This document shows positions 14,929-22,655 of a DNA stretch of 64,000 nt, in pieces; position 1 is the first letter of the stretch; each line of letters opens with the position of its first letter. This DNA is from HXMU1420-13 sp965228545. GTDB lineage: Bacteria; Bacteroidota; Rhodothermia; Balneolales; Balneolaceae. The stretch lies in contig OZ245822.1 of NCBI GenBank assembly GCA_965228545.1, positions 682,001 to 746,000 on the forward strand. The letters are read 5' to 3'. Position numbers and translations under genes: made by a program. The notes below the pieces were generated by a model. It did not search any database. It saw only the letters and a program-made list of their open reading frames with translations, and had not been told where the DNA came from.

Positions 14929-15551
14929 ACAAGCAACAAAAAAATAATTCTGACACCAAATGGCTGGGCGCGGGACTCGGAGTTGCATTTATCGCCTCCC
15001 TTTGCTGCATCACACCGGTTCTGGCTATTCTGGCAGGCACAAGTGGAGTGGCCTCTACGTTTTCATTCATGGACCCATTTCGACCTTATTTAATTGGGTT
15101 GACTGTTCTTTTACTTGGGTTCGCATGGTATCAAAAACTGAAGCCCTCAAAAGAAATCGACTGCGAATGTGATCCTGAAGAAGCCCGCTTCACCCAGTCT
15201 AAATCGTTTCTTGGCATCGTAACCGTTGTGGCGACGCTGTTGCTGGTTTTTCCAAACTACTCTCATTGGTTTTTCTCTGACGCTCAATCCACTCAAATAC
15301 AATATGTTTCCGAGGCAGATGTAGAACGTGTCACCTTCACTGTGAAAGGCATGACCTGCGCTGGGTGTGAAGCAAGTGTAAAAAATGAGTTGGGTAAACT
15401 GGATGGAATTTTGGAATCTGAGGTATCCTACGACAGTGGAACGGCTACTATTTCATATCTGAGAACGAAGCTTTCAGAAAATGAGCTTCAGGATGCGATC
15501 AATAAGACTGGATTTACAGCTGATGTTCAACAAGAGGAAGAAAACGACTAA
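14925..15551 (+). CDS. merTP: Mercuric ion transporter fused to periplasmic-type binding domain (MerTP)
   Basis: A 208-residue fusion that brings Hg(II) into the cell for reduction. The MerT part has three helices: residues 14-40 with the vicinal cysteine pair SLCCITP, 54-70, and 95-113. A second cysteine pair (DCECDP) sits on the loop. The MerP-like HMA domain (about 135-200) carries GMTCAGCEASV. The stop lies five bases before the merA start. Such fusions are known from Bacteroidota mer operons. Confidence 0.92.
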   Translation: MNKQQKNNSDTKWLGAGLGVAFIASLCCITPVLAILAGTSGVASTFSFMDPFRPYLIGLTVLLLGFAWYQKLKPSKEIDCECDPEEARFTQSKSFLGIVTVVATLLLVFPNYSHWFFSDAQSTQIQYVSEADVERVTFTVKGMTCAGCEASVKNELGKLDGILESEVSYDSGTATISYLRTKLSENELQDAINKTGFTADVQQEEEND

Positions 15552-15555
15552 TAGG

Positions 15556-17193
15556 ATGAAAGAACTGGAACTGGATATAGCGGGCATAACATGTGATCAT
15601 TGCGCCGCATCTATTGAAAAAAATCTAACCAAACTAAACGGAATACAGAAAGCAGATGTAAGCTACCCCAAAGGAACGGCAACGGTAGCATTCGATGATT
15701 CCATCCTTGATAAAGCATCGGTGATTGAAGCGGTAAATCAGACAGGAAAGTATCAGGTAGTTGGCGAATCAGGAAAAGAGCAATCTGATGAAAACCATTA
15801 CTCGTTGATTATTATCGGGGGCGGTTCGGCCGCTTTTGCTGCCGCTATCCGAACCAGTGAACTGGGGGGAACCGCGCTGATTATCAATAAAGGTCTGCCA
15901 ACAGGTGGAACGTGCGTAAATGTGGGGTGCGTGCCTTCCAAAACGCTGATCCGAACAGCAGAAGCCTTCCATAACGCATCTCGTCCACGGTTTGAAGGGA
16001 TAGAAACCACTGCAACCATCAGTGACTTTAAAAAAGTGATTGAGCAAAAACGGGAGATGGTTCGAGACCTGCGCCAGGAGAAGTATGTGAATGTGATAAA
16101 GGATGATCCAAATATTACCCTTATTGAGGGGTACGGAAAGTTAACTCAGGCAAATCAGGTTGAAGTTAATAACACAACCTATACCGCTGAGAACATTTTG
16201 ATTGCCACAGGAGCTTCCCCATTTATTCCTGAAATACCTGGACTCAAAGAGGCGGGATATCTGACCAATGAATCAGCCTATGAACTTGAGGATCTCCCGA
16301 AAGAACTTGTCATTTTGGGCGGCGGATATATTGCTCTGGAAAATGCACAACTTTTTAGTCGGCTTGGTAGCAGGGTAACGGTTTTGCAACGATCAGAACA
16401 TGTGTTAAGTGATCAACCCAAAGAACTTGCAACGGCCTTGACGGGATATTTGGAAGGGGAAGGGTTGACCATTTTAACGAACACGGACATTCTCGAGGTT
16501 ATAAAATCAGACAAAAAAAGAAGCATCCGTTTTACGGTAAACGGAGAAGAAAGAGAACTTGAAGCTGATCAGATATTAGTTGCTACCGGCAGGCAGGGAA
16601 ATACAGAGAACCTGAATCTTACATCCACTGGAATTGACACCAAAGGACGAAATTACATTCCCGTTGATGAAACCATGCGAACCAAGACGTCCAACATCTT
16701 TGCCGCTGGCGATGTACTTGGCGAAAGGCAGTTCGTTTATACGGCGGCCTATGAAGGTAAAATTGCGGCTGAAAATGCGATGAGAGGCAGTCATGGAAAA
16801 GCCGATTTTTCTGTCTTACCGTGGGTTATTTTCACAGATCCACAGGTGGCCGGTGTGGGCATGGATGAACAGCAAGCGGAAGAAGCGGGAGTCAACTACC
16901 AAGCAACGAAACTTACACTGGACAATGTACCTCGATCCATCGCCGCTCGGGACACCCGTGGTTATATAAAGTTGATCCGTAACAAAGACAACGACCGATT
17001 GGTTGGAGCCCGTATTTTGGCTCCGGAAGGTTCGGAACTATTGATGGAACTGGCCTTGGCAATCCGACACGGAGTTACAATTCAGTCACTTAAGTCGGAA
17101 TTTCATCCCTACCTGACCCTTTCTGAAGGGATTAAGCTTGCGGCACTCACTTTTGACAAAGACGTGAAAAAGCTTAGCTGTTGTGCCGTGTAA
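15556..17193 (+). CDS. merA: Mercuric reductase MerA
   Basis: Flavoenzyme of 546 residues that reduces Hg(II) to Hg(0) with NADPH. It starts with an HMA domain (GITCDHC, Cys 13 and 16), then the FAD-binding IIIGGGSAAFAAAI, and the redox-active disulfide GGTCVNVGCVPSK. The NADPH-binding LGGGYIALENA and second FAD motif IFAAGD follow, and then the mercury-specific C-terminal cysteine pair LSCCAV. The ATG at 15556 was chosen because it begins MKELELDIAG directly before the HMA domain, with AGG upstream; the frame further upstream overlaps merTP. Confidence 0.95.
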   Translation: MKELELDIAGITCDHCAASIEKNLTKLNGIQKADVSYPKGTATVAFDDSILDKASVIEAVNQTGKYQVVGESGKEQSDENHYSLIIIGGGSAAFAAAIRTSELGGTALIINKGLPTGGTCVNVGCVPSKTLIRTAEAFHNASRPRFEGIETTATISDFKKVIEQKREMVRDLRQEKYVNVIKDDPNITLIEGYGKLTQANQVEVNNTTYTAENILIATGASPFIPEIPGLKEAGYLTNESAYELEDLPKELVILGGGYIALENAQLFSRLGSRVTVLQRSEHVLSDQPKELATALTGYLEGEGLTILTNTDILEVIKSDKKRSIRFTVNGEERELEADQILVATGRQGNTENLNLTSTGIDTKGRNYIPVDETMRTKTSNIFAAGDVLGERQFVYTAAYEGKIAAENAMRGSHGKADFSVLPWVIFTDPQVAGVGMDEQQAEEAGVNYQATKLTLDNVPRSIAARDTRGYIKLIRNKDNDRLVGARILAPEGSELLMELALAIRHGVTIQSLKSEFHPYLTLSEGIKLAALTFDKDVKKLSCCAV

Positions 17194-17228
17194 AGGAGTA
17201 TTCACAACCGATTAAAAAAATAGCCGCG

Positions 17229-17987
17229 ATGCATATATCTAAACCAAAAGACACCAAGCGCATACTGCTTATCTTGTTAGCACTCTTTTTCGGCGGGGCC
17301 GTACCCATTCAATTGGTGACGTTCTCAACGGGGTATGCCCAGCTTGTTATGGATAAAATCAAAGGACCGGAGATGATTATGACGGCCCACCAGTTTGCCG
17401 GTTGGTATATCCCGCTTGTCTATATTCCGGCTATGCTGGGATTAATTGTAATCGCTTGGTATTGTAAAACCCACTACCCGGATGTATTTCGACGGATTAT
17501 AGTCGGTTTTGGTATTGGGGCTGTGGCTACAGTTGCTTTAGACTTCTTCCGTCAAATGGGAGTCATCTACCAGTGGTTGCCCGGTGATACGCCTGCGATG
17601 TTTGGACGAATAGCCACCGGCAGCAATAACTTTGCTTTATTTTACCCCATCGGGTTTCTTGTTCACTTTTTAAATGGGGCTAATTTCGGACTTTTTTACG
17701 CCTTCGTATGGGGAAAACGCTCCAGTTATAAAAGTGCTATAACCTGGGCGGTTTTGTGGCTGTTAATTGTAGAAGTCGGTATGATGACTCTTCCACCTAT
17801 GGAGCCTATCGTAGGACCATTTGGTATCAATTATGCATGGCCACAGCTCTTTCTAATTACATTGTTGGCACATATCGGCTTCGGTATTTTTCTGGGATTT
17901 GGCGTGCAATACTTCCTGAAAGAAGAGGATAAACGATGGTTCATTCCATATTTATTTTCGGCTACATCACGAATACAGGAAAAGTAA
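17229..17987 (+). CDS. Six-helix membrane protein in mer operon, function unknown
   Basis: A 252-residue integral membrane protein starting at MHISKPKD. Predicted helices cover about 10-31, 55-78, 90-107, 135-162, 170-188 and 208-230. Few cysteines are present, so it does not look like MerC, MerF or MerE. Conserved-looking polar positions include HQFAGWY, DFFRQMG and HFLNGANFG. It lies 35 bases after merA on the same strand and inside the same cassette, so it is probably co-transcribed. Confidence 0.65.
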   Translation: MHISKPKDTKRILLILLALFFGGAVPIQLVTFSTGYAQLVMDKIKGPEMIMTAHQFAGWYIPLVYIPAMLGLIVIAWYCKTHYPDVFRRIIVGFGIGAVATVALDFFRQMGVIYQWLPGDTPAMFGRIATGSNNFALFYPIGFLVHFLNGANFGLFYAFVWGKRSSYKSAITWAVLWLLIVEVGMMTLPPMEPIVGPFGINYAWPQLFLITLLAHIGFGIFLGFGVQYFLKEEDKRWFIPYLFSATSRIQEK

Positions 17988-18026
17988 TCAGATCGTAAGT
18001 TATCCTAGTGTGATTTTTTGAAGGTT

Positions 18027-18150
18027 CTATAACGACCCGGCGTTTAAGCGGCGCAGGTTTTCGGTTTTTATTGAAGTAACTGAATAATTTTATTGCTCAC
18101 AAGCTTTCCCGCGAACCCTACCTGCGTCCGACTTGAAACGCTTGTTAGCT
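18027..18150 (-). repeat. attC site (124-bp family)
   Basis: Cores CTATAAC (18027) and GTTAGCT (18144). It belongs to the HEPN cassette and marks the 5' boundary of the mercury cassette. The stop of the HEPN gene lies in its right core. Confidence 0.92.
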
Positions 18151-18916
18151 ACACTTTTTCTTGAGCAGATTTTAATAACTCTAAGGTTTTAGTATAACCT
18201 TCAATCGTTTCTTCAATATTATTTTTTAGAAAATCAGATATCCCTTTCCGTTCAGCTATAATTTTTTTCAATTTTTCTAAATCTGTAGCAGAAAAAATAT
18301 GCTCATGCTGAAAGTTTGTACCAGTAGAATAATAATGTACTACGTTTCTTCTCTTTTCATTTAGTGACTTATATTGATTATTACGATAAGCTAATAACCA
18401 TTTATAATTTTCATCCTCTTTTAAAACTTCTGGTACATTATCTATAGCAGTAGAGAAATAAACTTTTCTTTCGTCTAAATCAGGAGCTAAACAAGCTGCT
18501 ATTAAGTCCCCGATCCTATCCCAAAAATTGTATATTTTTTCAAATGCTACATCAATATACATGTCATATCTTTTTGCAAAGATGTTTTGGTCATTTGGAT
18601 ATATATAACCGCCTCCGGGCATTTTATATCTATCTTGGATGGGTTCATTTATATAAGGGAGGTATAGGTAGGTACTTGCTGTAAAGTACAGTATCTCATC
18701 TGAAACGAGTTTTATATCGAACTCATTCTTCAAGAAATTGAAGTCTTTATTCTTCTGTTGAAATGGAAAAATAGCTTCATGATGCCACATTAATACGTTT
18801 TTTCCATCTATCTCATTTTCATTATTTAACCCACGAATACAACGTAATCCTTTTTCGTCATAAACATCTTGAATTGCTTGATAATAGGATTTTATTGCTT
18901 CTTTTTTTGTAGGCAT
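18149..18916 (-). CDS. Cassette-encoded HEPN-domain protein (Cthe_2314-like)
   Basis: A 255-residue soluble protein. Helices near 122-145 (VAFEKIYNFWDRIGDLIA) and the segment EKRRNVVHYYS contain an R-x4-H motif (R189, H194), the RNase signature of HEPN domains. The overall arrangement resembles Cthe_2314-like HEPN proteins. HEPN proteins often act as toxins or defence RNases. No partner nucleotidyltransferase or antitoxin gene is present in the cassette, so a toxin role is not shown. Confidence 0.65.
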   Translation of the reverse strand: MPTKKEAIKSYYQAIQDVYDEKGLRCIRGLNNENEIDGKNVLMWHHEAIFPFQQKNKDFNFLKNEFDIKLVSDEILYFTASTYLYLPYINEPIQDRYKMPGGGYIYPNDQNIFAKRYDMYIDVAFEKIYNFWDRIGDLIAACLAPDLDERKVYFSTAIDNVPEVLKEDENYKWLLAYRNNQYKSLNEKRRNVVHYYSTGTNFQHEHIFSATDLEKLKKIIAERKGISDFLKNNIEETIEGYTKTLELLKSAQEKV

Positions 18917-18929
18917 CAGTTTAAAGTGT

Positions 18930-19019
18930 AGCTAACGACCCGGCGTTTAAGCGGCGAGCCTGGAGTTTAAAATTAAAGACCCGAACCGTGTTCGAGTCCG
19001 CTTGAAACGCTTGTTAGGT
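18930..19019 (-). repeat. attC site (90-bp family)
   Basis: Cores AGCTAAC (18930) and GTTAGGT (19013). It carries the full IS110 target GTCCGCTTGAAA at 18996-19007. It is the attC of the first cassette after attI. Confidence 0.93.
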
Positions 19020-19027
19020 GTATGTTA

Positions 19028-19687
19028 CTAATGAATATTAAATAACAATTCCCCAAAAAATTCTTTCTCTTCTGTCAATGAAGGTTCTCTTGTCCATAAC
19101 TTTCCAACTAAGACATATTTCAAACCGTTTTTTTGGAATGTAGAACAAGCAACTCGTAAATGTGGAAATTCATTGTTTAAGAGAATATCTATATATCGAA
19201 AATCTCTTTCCAAACCTTCTTTTTCAAGACCAAAAAGCTGATAATTAGCATCAGGTTTTATCATATTCTGAGACTTGTAATAATTAACATCAGATTCAAG
19301 GTAATAACTTGAAATTTCTTGGTCAGATAGTGAATTCAATTCAGGAGGAATAGGAGAGTAAAATAACTCGACCCAAGATTTAAAGTATGCATAATCAGGT
19401 GGGCGAGTAATACCACCTTTTTTTTCAAAAATTATGCCTTGTTGATCGCCGTTTATTTGAACAAATCGTACATCAATTCCCTCATCTTTTGGTGAAACTA
19501 ACATTAAACTCTGTAACTCTTCATCTTTATTGTACATGTACCAATTGTTAGTATTTGGAATCCTTGTTGAATAAAAATCAAAGACTATATCTTTTTGAGT
19601 CCAATTGGCTTGAGGTTCAAGTACAATTGCATGAGAACAACCGGCTACTGATAATAAAAATAAAAGAATATACCTCGTTTTAATCAT
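19028..19687 (-). CDS. First-cassette lipoprotein of unknown function
   Basis: A 219-residue lipoprotein with lipobox VAGCS (about residue 17). The mature domain begins ANWTQKDIVFDFYSTRIPN and contains alternating strands and helices with two cysteine-poor halves. No family is recognised. As the cassette nearest attI it is the most recent insertion and the one most likely to be expressed from an array promoter. Confidence 0.6.
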   Translation of the reverse strand: MIKTRYILLFLLSVAGCSHAIVLEPQANWTQKDIVFDFYSTRIPNTNNWYMYNKDEELQSLMLVSPKDEGIDVRFVQINGDQQGIIFEKKGGITRPPDYAYFKSWVELFYSPIPPELNSLSDQEISSYYLESDVNYYKSQNMIKPDANYQLFGLEKEGLERDFRYIDILLNNEFPHLRVACSTFQKNGLKYVLVGKLWTREPSLTEEKEFFGELLFNIH

Positions 19688-19703
19688 ATTGATTTAGTTA
19701 TAC

Positions 19704-19860
19704 ACCTAACATAATATTAGTCGAAGAGAGGTTCTAATCATTTGTTCGGATAAAATCCAGAGTGTGCATCACACACACTGTAAACAAAGGTTTTGAGACG
19801 TTATCCAAACTAATCCGGTTTAATTAATTCGAATAAAATCCAAAAAGTTTGTAAGGACTT
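19704..19860 (-). other. attI site and integrase upstream region
   Basis: The core GTTAGGT (minus strand, 19704-19710) is the junction between the first cassette and the integrase-side sequence. Two direct repeats, TTCGGATAAAATCCA (19744) and TTCGAATAAAATCCA (19827), differ by one base and could be extra integrase-binding sites as in other attI regions. AGTGTG / CACACT forms a small dyad near 19760-19778. The right limit is estimated. Confidence 0.7.
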
Positions 19861-19909
19861 CTCTTCAGTGTGGTCTAATATAGTAAACTTGTAATTAAGA
19901 CCAATTACT

Positions 19910-20872
19910 ATGGCTAAATCAAAATTATTGAATCAGGTAAGAGAAGAAATACGTCGCCGTAATTATAGCTACCGAACCGAACAATCGTACATAGGTTGGA
20001 TGCTTCGCTACATTAAATATCATGGAACTCAACATCCCGCTACTCTTGGAGAAACCCATATTTCTGAGTTCTTAAATTATTTGGCTAATGAGTTAAATGT
20101 AGCCGCATCCACTCAAAACCAGGCTTTATCAGCATTGGTTTTCTTGTATAAACAAGTATTAGAGGTTGAAAAAATAGAGCTCGATACACTCATCAGAGCC
20201 AAAAAACCCGAAAAACTTCCAGTTGTCTTAACAAAAAAGGAAGTTTCTGAATTACTGGACCAAATCCGGCCGGAAGCACTATTGCCTTGTGTGCTGTTAT
20301 ACGGAGCGGGATTAAGAATATCAGAATGCCTGCGGTTAAGAGTGCAGGATGTAGATTTGGAATATAAGCAACTTTGGGTGCGCTCGGGCAAAGGGAATAA
20401 AGATCGGGTTACCATGTTGCCCGAAAAAGCAATCCCATTGATAAAAAATCAACTATTAAAAGTGAAAAACCTGCATGTAACCGATCTGAATAATGGATAT
20501 GGAGCCGCCTTATTACCCAAAGCATTAGCCAGGAAATACCCGGCAGAAAACCGCCAGCTACGTTGGCAATACCTTTTTCCTTCCTCCAGAATAGCCAAAG
20601 ATCCCCGTAGTCAGCTTCTACATCGATATCATTTATCAGATACATGGATCAATAAGCAAATAAAATATGCTGCAAATAGAACAACGATCGATAAAAAGAT
20701 AACTGCTCATACTCTACGCCATAGTTTCGCTACACATTTACTGCAAAACGGCTATGATATCAGGACGGTGCAGGAGCTTCTTGGCCATAAAAACCTCAAA
20801 ACTACGATGGTATACACACATGTGTTGGATAAAGGCACCAATTACATCAAAAGCCCGGTGGATGTACTGTAG
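19910..20872 (+). CDS. intI: Integron integrase (tyrosine recombinase IntI)
   Basis: A 320-residue tyrosine recombinase that catalyses attI x attC cassette insertion and attC x attC excision. The N-terminal SAM-like domain covers about 1-90. The catalytic set is R136 (GAGLRISE), K161 (GKGNKDR), H267-x-x-R270 (HTLRHSF), H293 (LGHKN) and nucleophile Y302 (MVYTHV). The insertion specific to integron integrases is present at 197-226 (GYGAALLPKALARKYP and RWQYLFPSS). All residues are intact, so the integron is probably active. It is divergent from the cassettes, as expected. Confidence 0.97.
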   Translation: MAKSKLLNQVREEIRRRNYSYRTEQSYIGWMLRYIKYHGTQHPATLGETHISEFLNYLANELNVAASTQNQALSALVFLYKQVLEVEKIELDTLIRAKKPEKLPVVLTKKEVSELLDQIRPEALLPCVLLYGAGLRISECLRLRVQDVDLEYKQLWVRSGKGNKDRVTMLPEKAIPLIKNQLLKVKNLHVTDLNNGYGAALLPKALARKYPAENRQLRWQYLFPSSRIAKDPRSQLLHRYHLSDTWINKQIKYAANRTTIDKKITAHTLRHSFATHLLQNGYDIRTVQELLGHKNLKTTMVYTHVLDKGTNYIKSPVDVL

Positions 20873-21113
20873 GGTTTTGGAAGCTAGAAATTCGAGTAAC
20901 GTGTAATAAATTAAGAATTATAAATTCCATGCCGGGTCTTGTTCAGCCACGTTTAGAAGTGGCGAAGTGTCAGCGATAACTACATTAAATGAATCGCTAT
21001 TAGTTTTGCATACTCTTCGCTCCGCTCTGAGTGACCCCACAGTATGCACAAAAAAAAAGAAGCAGGAGCTTCCAAAATGCATTACGAACAAGGACGTTCG
21101 CAACGAGAGAGAA

Positions 21114-21146
21114 ACCTAAACACTAAAAACTAAAAACTAAACACTA
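21114..21146. repeat. Short A/C-rich tandem repeat
   Basis: Units of CACTAAA / AACTAAA are repeated about five times right after the integrase flank. The rest of 20873-21113 shows a small dyad (AGCGAT...ATCGCT near 20973-20998) and no gene. Confidence 0.5.
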
Positions 21147-21536
21147 AATCGTCAACTCCACCTTATTCCCTTCAGGATCAAGAATCACACTTTCGTAATA
21201 GCCATCGCCGGTGGTGCGGGGCTCGCGAACTACCGAGTATCCCGCTGTTCGCAACTGATCGGTTAGTGCATCTACTTTTTGAGGCTCACCAAGTGAAATC
21301 GCCAGGTGTACAAAACCGGTAAACTCGATGTGCAGGGCATCGTGATTGTCTACAATACTGGGTTTATGCATCAGTTCTAAGCGACATCCATTACCAAATG
21401 ATAAAAAGTAAGAGCTGAAATCTGCCCGTTCATTATGATATTTTTCCCCGGCTATTGCATCAAAATAAGTCTCATAAAAAGAGCGCATCTTTTCAAGATC
21501 CTTCACCCACATAGCCACATGTTCAATTCGCATCAT
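21144..21536 (-). CDS. VOC-family protein (glyoxalase/bleomycin resistance fold)
   Basis: A 130-residue vicinal oxygen chelate protein. The first beta-alpha-beta-beta-beta unit begins MRIEHVAMWVKDLEKMRSFYETYF. The second begins FVHLAISLGEP and ends VILDPEGNKVELTI. Metal-ligand positions H (EHVAMW), E (CRLELMH), H (FVHLAIS) and E (NKVELT) are all kept, as in lactoylglutathione lyase-like enzymes. The substrate is not known. The N-terminal MM allows two starts three bases apart. Confidence 0.85.
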   Translation of the reverse strand: MMRIEHVAMWVKDLEKMRSFYETYFDAIAGEKYHNERADFSSYFLSFGNGCRLELMHKPSIVDNHDALHIEFTGFVHLAISLGEPQKVDALTDQLRTAGYSVVREPRTTGDGYYESVILDPEGNKVELTI

Positions 21537-21674
21537 ATCTAAAAAATTTGTTCACAGAAATAAGGCAATCCCACATAATATTCCTACCAAAGTTGGGAAG
21601 AATCTTTAATGCATTCTGAAAATAAAAAATAGTACTTTCGTGCGGAAGAGGATCAATCAAAATCGTTAGTAAAA

Positions 21675-22655
21675 ATGGCTACTGAACGAAATTCAAACTC
21701 GGGTGGAATTCGAAATCATCTCAATAACAACGACCCCGATCACAACAAAGAGGTTAATTGGGATGAAATTAACGAGCAATATGACGAGGAAGGGAATCCC
21801 AAATTTGATGATACTCCTTCACCTAGTTTTACCAACTCCAAAACCAAGCGAAACCTGTTAGCCGTGTTGGTAGCGGTCGTTATTATACTGGCAGTAGATT
21901 GGAGCGGATTTTCAATTTTTGATTTTGCTGATAATGATGAGAGCACAGCCAACGAAGCAGTAGCGAGCAACACCGAAGCCACCATGTTTAACGAAGAACG
22001 GTCAGAGTCTTCCGGTTTTCCATTTTTGGATTACACCGATGCTCTAAATCGTTTAGGCGATGGAGAAGGCTTTTCCGATTCTGATAAACAAGTGTTGTTC
22101 CAGAATGACGTTCCCATCGAGTATTTAGAAATGCTAGTGTCGGTGGATTATTTGGATGAGCTGAACAGTGGCGAAATAATTGCATTGTACGGCAATGGAG
22201 TGAGTCCCGATTATTTTCAAACTATGAAAGACATCAACTATCTGGATGAAGTAAATTATTCGGGTTTGATTGGTTTATATGCGAATGGAGTTACCGAAGA
22301 TTATTTGCGCACGCTCAATCAATTAGACTATTTGGATGAGGTGAATTACTCGGGCATCATTGGATTGTACGCCAATGGAGTTACCGAAGATTATCTTACC
22401 GGACTGGATCGTTTGGATTATCTGGATGAACTAAATTATTCGGGGATAATTGGCTTATACGCCAACGGCGTTCCCATCGAGTATTTGGAAGCCTTAAACC
22501 GAGTTGATTATCTGGATGAGGTAAATTATTCAGGTATTATCGGATTGTATGCAAACGGAGTCCCGGCTGAGTTTTATAAAGAACTTTCTTCCCGCGATAT
22601 GCTTGACGATCTAAGCTATTCAGAAATCATTAGCCTGTACAACAATAACCGTTGA
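21675..22655 (+). CDS. Membrane protein with tandem 32-residue repeats
   Basis: A 326-residue protein. An acidic cytoplasmic N-terminus (about 1-58) is followed by one membrane helix (about 60-80, LLAVLVAVVIILAVDW) and an outer part of about six repeats of 32 residues from about 140 to the end. Each repeat has the form LDYLDEVNYSGIIGLYANGV followed by a short variable helix. Similar helical repeats occur in sensor-peptidase-like proteins that bind partners. No signal or enzyme motif is seen. The stop overlaps the TTG start of the glycosyltransferase by four bases. Confidence 0.7.
   Translation: MATERNSNSGGIRNHLNNNDPDHNKEVNWDEINEQYDEEGNPKFDDTPSPSFTNSKTKRNLLAVLVAVVIILAVDWSGFSIFDFADNDESTANEAVASNTEATMFNEERSESSGFPFLDYTDALNRLGDGEGFSDSDKQVLFQNDVPIEYLEMLVSVDYLDELNSGEIIALYGNGVSPDYFQTMKDINYLDEVNYSGLIGLYANGVTEDYLRTLNQLDYLDEVNYSGIIGLYANGVTEDYLTGLDRLDYLDELNYSGIIGLYANGVPIEYLEALNRVDYLDEVNYSGIIGLYANGVPAEFYKELSSRDMLDDLSYSEIISLYNNNR

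Larger units (their letters stand above)
5005..20872. mobile_element. Chromosomal integron: integrase, attI and cassette array
   Basis: An integron integrase gene (19910-20872) is followed on its 5' side by an attI-type core at 19704 and a series of attC sites down to about 5.0 kb. Cassette genes are divergent from intI, as in known integrons. Most attC sites belong to three related families: about 90 bp (10263, 11883, 18930, and the IS-split one at 7824), about 124 bp (11085, 12291, 18027), and 123-128 bp (9687, 12947). This is typical of a resident, sedentary array rather than a mobile resistance integron. The left limit is uncertain because the last sites are degenerate. Confidence 0.9.

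Noticed and set aside
20113..20645. Minus-strand ORFs within intI
   Set aside because: Antisense to a complete integrase with all catalytic residues; no independent support.
5005..20872. CRISPR array as an explanation for the regularly spaced repeats
   Set aside because: Repeats are 90-130 bp, imperfectly palindromic and separated by genes, and a divergent integron integrase is adjacent; no cas genes are present.
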